Of a stretch of 64,000 nucleotides of DNA, positions 36,892-44,627 are shown one piece after another. Numbering within the stretch: position 1 is the stretch's first letter; each line of letters begins with the position of its first letter. The notes under the pieces are model-generated. The model worked only from the letters and a program-made list of their open reading frames with translations. It did no database searches and was not told the origin of the DNA. The stretch comes from Granulicella sibirica (GTDB lineage Bacteria > Acidobacteriota > Terriglobia > Terriglobales > Acidobacteriaceae), in NCBI RefSeq assembly GCF_004115155.1, contig NZ_RDSM01000005.1:124001-188000 (forward strand), in the 5' to 3' direction. The position numbers were made by a program, and so were the translations under genes.

Positions 36892-37890
36892 TCAGTTGCC
36901 GAGCAGGCCGGCGGCGATGCTGTCGGTTTCAGCTTTCGACTTCAATTCGGAGGGCCTGCCAAGGTCCGGCCTCCACTGATAGAGGAGATCGCATTGCGTG
37001 AAGACCTTGAGGGCCTCAATGCGCTTCGGGAGGACGGGGTGGGTCGCGAACCACTCCAGGAAGCGAACAGGGGACTCGCGGGTCTGGTTGAGCTGGTCGG
37101 TGTAGGCATCGACGTTGATGCCGCGAAGCGATGCAGCTCCGCCGGTAGCAAGGCTGGCAAGAGCGGTCTGGGCGATCGGGAAGTCGCCGCAGCAGATGAG
37201 CCCGGCGCGGTCGCAGGTGACCTCAGCAGCTCGGCTCCAGGATAGGAAGAACATGCGCAGCGCACCAGCGACAACGCCAGTGACTAGCCTGGCCTGACCG
37301 AGGGTGGAGATGACGTCGTAGGCCACGCCAAGCCCGACCATCTTCTGGCAGATGAGGCGGGCGAGCGGATTGGTGAGATTCTGGACGGCGGTATTGTAGG
37401 CTCCATGCAGGTTGTGGACGTGGCCGCACTCGTGGCCAACGACGAAGAGGAGCTCGGGCTCGGTGAGCTTTTCAACGAGTTCGGACGAGAGAACAAGCAT
37501 CGGGGCGACGTCATCAGTGGCGATGGTGTAGGCGGAGAGCTCCGGTGAAGCCATGATGTAGATGCGGGGGATGCCGATGCCGAGGCGGCGGGCGCAGTTC
37601 TCGCCAATGGCATGGAGGTGGGGGAACTGGCGGGGGCCGACCGCCACCATTTCCATGGCGTGGATGTGTTTCTGGATGGGCTCCGTTGCGGCGGCAATCG
37701 AGCGCACGAACTGGCGAGCGGCGCCGATGGAGGCGATCTTCTGGCGGAGGGAGTAGTCAAGGCCATAGGCGTAGTCGGCGACACCTCCGGGACCAGTGTG
37801 GGCAGAAAGATTGCGGTCTCGTTCCCGGGCGAACGTGGCGAAATCCAGACTGACATCGAGAGTGGGATCGAGAGTCTGGAGCTTAGACAT
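36892..37890 (-). CDS. M48-family zinc metallopeptidase
   Basis: The 332-residue protein has the zinc motif HECGH at 153-157 in VVGHECGHVHN, with the likely third ligand Glu223 in AAEVTCDRAG, as in M48 peptidases (HtpX/Ste24/YcaL type). No signal peptide or clear multi-helix membrane region is seen, so it may be cytoplasmic, though a hydrophobic stretch at about 203-216 could contact membrane. Its ATG overlaps the end of the anchored dynamin gene by 8 bases; the longer open frame is only a shadow of that gene. An 85-base gap follows before the TIR-dynamin gene. In this setting it may activate or cleave a neighbour protein (inference). Confidence 0.85.
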   Translation of the reverse strand: MSKLQTLDPTLDVSLDFATFARERDRNLSAHTGPGGVADYAYGLDYSLRQKIASIGAARQFVRSIAAATEPIQKHIHAMEMVAVGPRQFPHLHAIGENCARRLGIGIPRIYIMASPELSAYTIATDDVAPMLVLSSELVEKLTEPELLFVVGHECGHVHNLHGAYNTAVQNLTNPLARLICQKMVGLGVAYDVISTLGQARLVTGVVAGALRMFFLSWSRAAEVTCDRAGLICCGDFPIAQTALASLATGGAASLRGINVDAYTDQLNQTRESPVRFLEWFATHPVLPKRIEALKVFTQCDLLYQWRPDLGRPSELKSKAETDSIAAGLLGN

Positions 37891-40018
37891 GGGTAATCTC
37901 GGCCAGTTGGTTGGAGAGCCGGAGAGCCTTGCTGCGGATAGCGATGACCTCATCACGAATCTCTTCGGATTCCTGGCGGCTGCGCTGGTCGAGAACCTCA
38001 TTGCGGGCGCGGTTGTCGCGGAGGCCGTCGAGGGTAGCCTGGGTCTGGTCGATGGAGCGGCTGAGCTCGCCAATGAGGCGGTCCTTGAGGGTCGCGAAAA
38101 GGTTCTCGTTATTTTCGTCAACAGAGTGGGAGAGGTTGCGGCTCCTGACCTCCTCGTCGATGCGCTGGAGGATCTCCTTGCGGTAGCGGGTCATGAAGCG
38201 CTCGGCGCGGTCCTCGCTGAAGGCCCAGCGCGCCATCTTGCCTCCGGTGAAGATCGAGATGAGCCCGAGGCCGATCATGATGGGAAGCGAGAGAGGAAGA
38301 CTGATCGCTCCGAGGAGGAGGCCGCCGACGAAAAAGGTTCCGACACTGGCGACTCCTCCGACAGCCGCGCCCTTAAAGCCGGCTTCGCGATAGCCTGACC
38401 ATATCCCCCCGAAGCCGGTGAAGACGGAGATGGCGGCGACGATGGCCTCATTGCCGCGCGTGGCCTGTTCGGATGGATCAAGCTGCACGGTGCCGAACTG
38501 CTGCTCGATGCCGCCGAGGGTCTCTCCAACGTTAACAGCGAAATCCTTAAGACGCTCGATCTCAACCTGGAAATCCCGTTCGATTTCGAGCTGAAGTGCT
38601 TCCGAGGAGCGAAGGACGCGCAGCTTAACGGCGCTGCTGATGCGCTTGTTCAGGTCTTCGGTGAAGGCGGGTAGCTTGTCCTTGGTGAGATCGTCTGAGG
38701 TCGGATGGGTTGCGTCGATGACCTCTCCAGCGGCCGCAGCGAGATCGTCGCCAAGGCGGGCGACCATGGGTAGCAGGCGCTGCTGCGTGCGGAATTTGGC
38801 ATTATCGATTTTACGGATCTCGGCATCACGGCGGCTACGAAGGCTTTCGAGTTCCGCGACGGCCTGTTCGTACTTGGCCTGAAACTCATGCTGAGCCATG
38901 CTGATGGCACCGAACTCGATATTCAATTTCTTGACGATCTCTTCACTCGTGGCGAGGATGCGATTCGCGATGACCTGGAGTTCTATGGTGCCGCGACCGT
39001 GAGTGAGGAACTTTTCAAGCGCGGACGTGAACTCGGAGAAGCGGCTCTCTTCCATCAGCTTCTTGTTATCGCTCTCTTGGGCCTCGAGTGCCAGGGCGGA
39101 GGAGAGCGGAAAGACAGTGGGGTTACCGATCTGCTGGCGATAGCGCTTGAAGTCTTCGCTCGCAGGGTCAAACTGCTCCCTGAGGCGCATGTCAACGGCA
39201 TCGGTGATGCGCTTTTCAATCACCTTGACAATTTTTTCGCGATCGCGCGGGGAGCGCAGGCGATCCATGGCGTTGACCACAAAGAGGACGCGGCCGAGAT
39301 CGTTGAGCAGCAAATGGCGGGTGAGGAACTCGCCTTCGTAGTGGTCGAAAGGAGCTTCTGGCATGATGACCAGTATGGCGGCGTCGACCTTGGGCAGGAC
39401 GGACATAGTCACGGCGGTCATTGTGTCGTCATCGTTCAGCCCCGGGGTGTCGATAATGTCGACATTGTTGCGGCAGTACTCGGTGGGGTAATGGACGATG
39501 GCTTCTTCCACCTGGGCGGCATTCGATTCGGACTGCGGGGTCAGCTTGGTAACGTATTCGGAAAGCTGGGTGATGTCGATTTCTTCGGTGCGAGCCTGTT
39601 CTCCGGGCTCGGCCTTGTAGTGGATGGTGACTGAGGGTCGAAGCGCGTAGGTGACGCGATTCAAGGTGGCGGAGCAGGGCTCTACGTCCGACGGCAGGAT
39701 ATTCTTGCCGAGCAACGCGTTGATGAAAGTGCTCTTGCCACGCTTGAATTCACCGACGACAGCGATGAGGAAGCGTTTGTTCTCGATGCGGCTGAGCACC
39801 TCGCGAGTAAGGTCCACGATCGAGGGATTAATCTTAGTTTTTACGGAGAGATCGATGATGCGTTTGAGGTCTGTGACGCAGCCGAGTTCGATACGCTTGT
39901 AGGACAGGAAATCATTGGGCGAACCGCCAGCCGGTGCAGATGAGTCGGGGTTATCTTCCTGGGACTGCGTCTGTGCGTGGATGGTCGATGACTCTTCAGC
40001 GATTCTCGAATCGGACAT
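37883..40018 (-). CDS. Membrane-anchored dynamin-like GTPase
   Basis: The 711-residue protein has a G domain with P-loop GEFKRGKST at 89-97, G3 DTPG at 190-193 and G4 NAMD at 249-252, then long helices (about 355-500) and a strongly hydrophobic Gly-rich hairpin at about 548-593, which should insert in the inner membrane, followed by a C-terminal helical arm. This is the architecture of bacterial dynamin-like proteins such as BDLP and LeoA. A strong GAAGGGGGG precedes the ATG. It is the first gene of the five-gene cluster, and the long upstream spacer likely holds the promoter. Confidence 0.9.
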   Translation of the reverse strand: MSDSRIAEESSTIHAQTQSQEDNPDSSAPAGGSPNDFLSYKRIELGCVTDLKRIIDLSVKTKINPSIVDLTREVLSRIENKRFLIAVVGEFKRGKSTFINALLGKNILPSDVEPCSATLNRVTYALRPSVTIHYKAEPGEQARTEEIDITQLSEYVTKLTPQSESNAAQVEEAIVHYPTEYCRNNVDIIDTPGLNDDDTMTAVTMSVLPKVDAAILVIMPEAPFDHYEGEFLTRHLLLNDLGRVLFVVNAMDRLRSPRDREKIVKVIEKRITDAVDMRLREQFDPASEDFKRYRQQIGNPTVFPLSSALALEAQESDNKKLMEESRFSEFTSALEKFLTHGRGTIELQVIANRILATSEEIVKKLNIEFGAISMAQHEFQAKYEQAVAELESLRSRRDAEIRKIDNAKFRTQQRLLPMVARLGDDLAAAAGEVIDATHPTSDDLTKDKLPAFTEDLNKRISSAVKLRVLRSSEALQLEIERDFQVEIERLKDFAVNVGETLGGIEQQFGTVQLDPSEQATRGNEAIVAAISVFTGFGGIWSGYREAGFKGAAVGGVASVGTFFVGGLLLGAISLPLSLPIMIGLGLISIFTGGKMARWAFSEDRAERFMTRYRKEILQRIDEEVRSRNLSHSVDENNENLFATLKDRLIGELSRSIDQTQATLDGLRDNRARNEVLDQRSRQESEEIRDEVIAIRSKALRLSNQLAEITHV

Positions 40019-40904
40019 TTTCCCCCCTTCGTAAACGGTGATATCTGCTTGGCCTCGGGTTGATAGATACTTCCTGCAAGAGCATGCAGTTTGAAATCGT
40101 GCTGAGTGAGGGCAAACCGAGCTACTTCAAGGAGTTTAGGAGCTAGATAGCCCGCCATGCTGCGTGAACTCGCCGTTCTGTCTGGCTGCAGTCTAAGAGG
40201 CGCGAGGGTGGCATCAGCATAGTGAATACTCTGTCGCCACGCCCAGCTATATAAGTCAGCGAGTTATCGATGCAAAACATAAGTTACCCGTAGAGCAATT
40301 AGTTTTGTAGCTGCGGATCGAAGCGTTGCAGCGTACAAGCCGACCTCACGACGGATCTCCATAGCCCGAAGTGAACGGAAAATGGCGCGAATGGCGCATG
40401 CAATTGGACAGCAGATATGATCGTGGACACAGAACCGTCATCTTGGGGCTGCGGGAACGAGCAAAAAGATACCGGAACACAGTCAGCAGGTCAATTCTTA
40501 TTTACAGGCAGCCGATCTGATCGGGCTATGAGCCTGGCGTGCTTTTCCGAGCGCTTGTCGAGCATGTAAATGGCTGGATAGGAGTTATGGAGAACTCGAG
40601 CGCGACAACCGCTTGTCAATACTAAAGGCCGGGACTTCTTGCATCTGATAATGCTGTCTCATGTCTGGTGGAACTGAGGCGCAAAAGCAATAACAATGTC
40701 GTAGCTCTGCAAGGCCAAGATGTCGCTGCCCCATCCAACAATAGCAACATGGATCTGTATGCCGAGACATCGGCTTGGGGACTCATCGCTCGGACTTGCA
40801 GCCGGAAATTCGATTGACAGCGTGGTCGAGTTCTATGAGAACGATGGCACGAAATTCTTTTCGCCGAGCCACCGATGGAAGCAATGCCCGACGGATGAAG
40901 TACC
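40019..40904. other. Long gene-poor spacer
   Basis: These 886 bases between divergent genes hold no gene I can support. The first part should include the promoter of the dynamin cluster. On the minus strand around 40500-40830 one frame is interrupted only once over about 110 codons (HVAIVGWGSDILALQSYDIV is its most protein-like part), which suggests decayed coding sequence of unknown origin. A/T content is higher around 40230-40320 than in flanking genes. Confidence 0.4.
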
Positions 40905-42554
40905 ATGTGGTCGATGATTCGAATGTCAGCACTTTTGGGACTAAAGTGCACCACACACGAGGCCGACAAGAAGCGACGATGCGTCATCCTGCCTCTACTC
41001 GTCCTCGCGTTCGCGATCCCCATGAGGAGCGCTCTCCTCGTTGGGCAGGCGCCCACAGCGATTCTGCTGACGGGTAAGGTGGTGGGCCTGGATGGCAAGC
41101 CGGCAGCAGGTGCCGAGGTGAAACTGCGTGAACAGGCAACGGACGACGTGACCGTTACTACGGACGCCTCCGGCTCGTTCGAACTGAAGTCGCCGCCGCA
41201 AACCCGCTATGTCCTGAGCGCGGATACCGTCGATCACCGGCATGGAGAGTTGGCAGTCGCAGAGTTGGCAGTCGCAGAGCCGAGAGAGGGTCTGCGAATC
41301 GTGGTGAAGACAGGTGCCGGGGCACAGGCCGCGATGGATTTTGCGGATAAGCCAAACTTCACCGTGGCGGGAATCACTGACTGGACGGCGGTCGGAGGGC
41401 ACGGCTCTGACGCGACGTTGCGTACGAGTGAAGAGATCGCCCGGCAGACGGCGGCGTTGAAGAACTCAGCGCCAGAGAGGGGTCCGGGCTCGAAGAGGGA
41501 AGAGGGCGCGAAGGAAGTTGCCCTGCGCGAGGCAGTCACCGCTCAGCCGGAGAGCTATGCTGCTAACCGGGCGTTGGGGGACTTTTATCTGCAGGCCACG
41601 CGGTATGCAGAAGCCTCCGGCTTTCTCGAAACAGCGTCCCGGCTTCACGGTGGATCGGCTCCGGATGAATATAACGCGGCCCTGGCGTGCCGGGGTGAGG
41701 GAGACTTTGCGAGGGCGCGGCAGCATGTGATGCGGGCGCTGGAGAAAGAGGATCGAGCGGCCTACCACGCACTGGCTGGGGATCTGGATGAGCGGTTGGG
41801 CGATCCGCTCGCTGCAGCGCGAGAGGACGAACGGGCAACCGCGCTTGAGCCAAGTGAGGCGAATTACTTTGCGTGGGGGTCGGAGCTTCTGGTGCATCGA
41901 GCGATCTGGCAGGCCGTGGAGGTATTTTCCAGGGGAGCTCAACTGCACCCGGAGTCGCAACGGCTGAAGATGGGACAAGGGGCAGCTTTATTCGGCGGCG
42001 CCAGATACGATGAGGCGGCCGAGCGGCTGTGCGAGGCTTCCGACCTCGATCCTGCGAACCGCGAGACGTACGTTTTTCTTGGGAAGGTGGGGCTTGCATC
42101 GCCTTCGCCCGCGGCTTGCGTGGGTAAAAAGCTGAAGCGATTTGTCAGCATGCGTCCCGAGGATGCGGATGCGAATTACTACGAGGCGATGATCCTTATA
42201 AAGGGCAGGGAACCCGGGGAGCAGGGGCGTGCGGCGGATCTGCTGCGAAAGGCGGTTGCGTTGAACCCGCAGTTCGCCGAGGGGTATCTGCAACTTGGAA
42301 TCCTGGCCCTCGCACGGCGAGACAATGCGGGTGCGCAGGCGGAGTTTGAGCGGGCGATCAAGGCCGATGCTTCATTGGCGGAGGCGCATTATCGGCTGGG
42401 AGTGTTATATGACCGCGCGGGTAATTCAGAGAGAGCAAGAGTTGAGTTTGCGCGGCATGAGGAACTGGTCAAGGACAAAGCAGAGGCGGTCGAGCGGGAA
42501 CGGCGCGAGGTAAAGCAGTTCCTTGTAACGTCCGGGGATACACATACGAAGTGA
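40905..42554 (+). CDS. TPR protein with carboxypeptidase-regulatory-like domain
   Basis: The 549-residue protein has a hydrophobic export signal at about 25-48 (CVILPLLVLAFAIPM), an Ig-like carboxypeptidase-regulatory domain at about 55-125 (LTGKVVGLDGKPAAGAEVKL) and at least eight TPR-type helical hairpins from about 200 to 530 (for example AEGYLQLGILALARRDNAGA). It probably acts as a periplasmic or surface scaffold. The start is uncertain: the ATG at 40905 has only a weak ribosome-binding site and gives an unusually long N-region; 40923 is an alternative. A perfect 15-base tandem duplication near 41247-41276 gives the repeated peptide ELAVA. It ends convergently, 2 bases from the ASPIC gene. 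Confidence 0.72.
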   Translation: MWSMIRMSALLGLKCTTHEADKKRRCVILPLLVLAFAIPMRSALLVGQAPTAILLTGKVVGLDGKPAAGAEVKLREQATDDVTVTTDASGSFELKSPPQTRYVLSADTVDHRHGELAVAELAVAEPREGLRIVVKTGAGAQAAMDFADKPNFTVAGITDWTAVGGHGSDATLRTSEEIARQTAALKNSAPERGPGSKREEGAKEVALREAVTAQPESYAANRALGDFYLQATRYAEASGFLETASRLHGGSAPDEYNAALACRGEGDFARARQHVMRALEKEDRAAYHALAGDLDERLGDPLAAAREDERATALEPSEANYFAWGSELLVHRAIWQAVEVFSRGAQLHPESQRLKMGQGAALFGGARYDEAAERLCEASDLDPANRETYVFLGKVGLASPSPAACVGKKLKRFVSMRPEDADANYYEAMILIKGREPGEQGRAADLLRKAVALNPQFAEGYLQLGILALARRDNAGAQAEFERAIKADASLAEAHYRLGVLYDRAGNSERARVEFARHEELVKDKAEAVERERREVKQFLVTSGDTHTK

Positions 42555-42556
42555 CG

Positions 42557-44341
42557 TTAGGCGGGCTTTCGCGGGCTGCCGGGAACCGTCGCGATGATGC
42601 CCTGGCCTTCGCGGATGGTGAGAATCTGATTGGCCTTGATGTGGGTGAACTTTTCTGATTTGCCGGTGGTGGGCCAGATGATTTCGATCGTATCGGCGAA
42701 GCCCGCCTGGCCGAGTCCAAAGTGAAGGCGGAGGTCGGACTGCGACATGACGCTGGTGCCGCTGTGGACCTCATCCATCTGCGTGTGTTTGCCGGTCGTC
42801 ACGCGGGCGCGGGCGCCAATCGCTGTGCGGTTGCAATGGGTGCCGATCAGTTTGAGCTTGATCCAGTTGCCGGACGCGACGCCGGTGTTTCGTAAGAGAG
42901 ATGGCACGTCGTTCATGTTAAGGATGAGAGCGTCCATGCCGCCGTCGTTGTCGTAGTCGCCGAACGCCGCGCCGCGGCTCGAGAAACGCTGGGCGATGCC
43001 CGGACCCATCTGGGCGGACACATCCTTGAAGCGTCCGTTTCCCAGGTTGCGGTAAACAAGGCGGGGGTTCTTGAAGGTTTGATTGAAGTGGTAGCTGTCT
43101 ATCTCCGGATAGACATGCCCGTTGACCTGCATGATGTCCTGCCAGCCGTCATTGTCGATATCGAGAAAGCCGCAGCCCCACGCGACGAACTGGTCGTTGA
43201 CGCTGGTCCCGGCGTCTGTAGTGAGGTCCGTGAATGAGGCTTTCCCGTCGTTGTGGTAAAGGTTGCTGGTGTCGTCGGCGAAGTTGGTCTTGAAGATGTC
43301 GAAGTTGCCGTCGCAGTCGTAGTCGCCGACGGCAACTCCCATGCCTGCCTGTTCGCGACCGCCCTCAGAGTAGGCGCAGCCCGCTGCGACGGCGATGTCG
43401 GTGAAGGTGCCATCGTGGTTGTTCCTGAAAAGGATACTTGGCTGTGAGTCGACAGCGATGTAGATATCGGGCCAGCCGTCGTTGTCGAAGTCATAGCTGA
43501 CGGCGGTGATGGAGTAGCGCGGACCCGGCTTGAGAATCCCGGACTTCTCCGAGACATCGGTAAAGGTTCCGTCCCCGTTGTTGCGATAGAGGAGGTTCGT
43601 GTCGGCGGGCAGGCCGCGCGGGCCGCACAGGATGGGAACACCCTTCCACTGGCAGAAGTGGGTGTCGGCGGCGGGGGGGATCTCGCTGGGGTCGAGTTTG
43701 AGGTAGTTGCAGACGAAGAGGTCGAGGTGGCCGTCGCGGTTGTAGTCGAGGAACGTGCAGCCAGCTCCCCAGCGGACGCGGTCCTGAAGAAGACCGGCTT
43801 GTTTGGTCACGTCGGTGAACGTGCCGTCTCCGTGATTGCGCATGAGGCGGTTCTGACCCCAGAAGCAGCAGAACAGGTCGTCGAGGCCATCGTTGTTGTA
43901 GTCGCCGACACAGACGCCGGTCTGCCAGCCGGTGATTCCGAGGCCGGATCCTTCCGTGATGTCGGTGAAGGTGCCATCGCGGTTGTTCTTGTAAAGGTGG
44001 GCGGTGGGGGCTTTGCCGGTTGGCCACTCGGTGCCGAGGCGGTTGCCGTTTGTGAGATAGATATCGAGCCAGCCGTCATGGTCGAAATCGTAGAAAGCAA
44101 GGCCGCTGCCCTTGGCTTCGATGATGGATCGCTTGTGATCAATGCCCCCCCAGACGTTAGGGATGGTGAGGCCTGCCTGCCTGGCTACGTCGACAAACTG
44201 GACTGGGGGTGTGGGGGCTTTGATGGTCTGGAGGAGGGCTGGGTCGGTCCAGCGGTGGAGCGGAGTGGCCAGGGCTTCGGTAAGCGTGTTCCCGAGGAGG
44301 AGGAGGGATGAACCAAGGAAGTGGCGGCGGGGGAGCAGCAT
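42557..44341 (-). CDS. CRTAC1-like FG-GAP/ASPIC-UnbV protein, Tat-exported
   Basis: The 594-residue protein has a twin-arginine type signal (LPRRHFLGSSLLLLG), then about six FG-GAP/VCBS repeats containing Ca-binding loops such as DFDHDGWLDIYL and DYNNDGLDDLF, and a C-terminal ASPIC/UnbV domain (NRTAIGARARV, HSGTSVMSQSDLRLHFGLG, IEIIWPTTGK). This is the CRTAC1 architecture: a surface or periplasmic beta-propeller. Function in Acidobacteria is not established; such genes often sit next to Oar-like receptors and TPR proteins, as here. Confidence 0.9.
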   Translation of the reverse strand: MLLPRRHFLGSSLLLLGNTLTEALATPLHRWTDPALLQTIKAPTPPVQFVDVARQAGLTIPNVWGGIDHKRSIIEAKGSGLAFYDFDHDGWLDIYLTNGNRLGTEWPTGKAPTAHLYKNNRDGTFTDITEGSGLGITGWQTGVCVGDYNNDGLDDLFCCFWGQNRLMRNHGDGTFTDVTKQAGLLQDRVRWGAGCTFLDYNRDGHLDLFVCNYLKLDPSEIPPAADTHFCQWKGVPILCGPRGLPADTNLLYRNNGDGTFTDVSEKSGILKPGPRYSITAVSYDFDNDGWPDIYIAVDSQPSILFRNNHDGTFTDIAVAAGCAYSEGGREQAGMGVAVGDYDCDGNFDIFKTNFADDTSNLYHNDGKASFTDLTTDAGTSVNDQFVAWGCGFLDIDNDGWQDIMQVNGHVYPEIDSYHFNQTFKNPRLVYRNLGNGRFKDVSAQMGPGIAQRFSSRGAAFGDYDNDGGMDALILNMNDVPSLLRNTGVASGNWIKLKLIGTHCNRTAIGARARVTTGKHTQMDEVHSGTSVMSQSDLRLHFGLGQAGFADTIEIIWPTTGKSEKFTHIKANQILTIREGQGIIATVPGSPRKPA

Positions 44342-44627
44342 ACGGGGCGATTATACGGCGGCGGCTGGCGGCTCCCGGACTGGTGCCTGTCGGTGACTAC
44401 CGGTATCGAAGCCAAAACAGACCACTTCCGGATACCACACCGCTGTCCAGCTCTTCCATACTTCGCCCCACGTTCTGCACCACAAAAACCTTCTGGTGAA
44501 ACATTGGGAAATTTCCATCGTCAACCCGTAACCCCTTTAGAACACGACGATTGCAGCAAGAAACATAATAGGTTACATTTCACACCAATTTTAAGGAAGA
44601 TATTCCACCACAGGTCAGACCAATGAA
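44342..44627. other. Spacer between two ASPIC-UnbV genes
   Basis: No gene is supported in these 286 bases. They separate the stop of the 1270-residue protein gene from the start of the CRTAC1-like gene and include an AT-richer stretch around 44560-44620. A promoter for the CRTAC1-like gene is expected here, but no clear -35/-10 pair stands out. Confidence 0.4.

Larger units (their letters stand above)
31196..40018 (-). other. Candidate dynamin/TIR/M48 defence cluster
   Basis: Order of transcription: anchored dynamin-like GTPase, M48 peptidase, TIR-dynamin fusion, helical protein, third dynamin-like GTPase, then a broken TIR gene. Overlaps of 8, 4 and 4 bases and an 85-base gap make one transcript likely. 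Multi-dynamin gene sets and TIR effectors are both known from anti-phage systems (Eleos with LeoA/LeoBC; Thoeris and TIR-STAND systems). The combination with an M48 peptidase and a TIR-dynamin fusion is not one I can match to a named system. Confidence 0.55.

Noticed and set aside
40622..41098. Minus-strand open frame of 158 codons before the TPR gene
   Set aside because: Low-complexity Leu/Arg/Ser text, no start signal, and it runs into the antisense of the TPR gene.
41247..41276. Two 15-base tandem repeats as a possible CRISPR or phase-variation tract
   Set aside because: Only two copies in frame within the TPR gene; unit length is a multiple of three, so no frame switching.
43253..44311. 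Several plus-strand frames opposite the CRTAC1-like gene
   Set aside because: Val/Gly/Asp repeats are mirror images of the Ca-binding loop codons on the minus strand.
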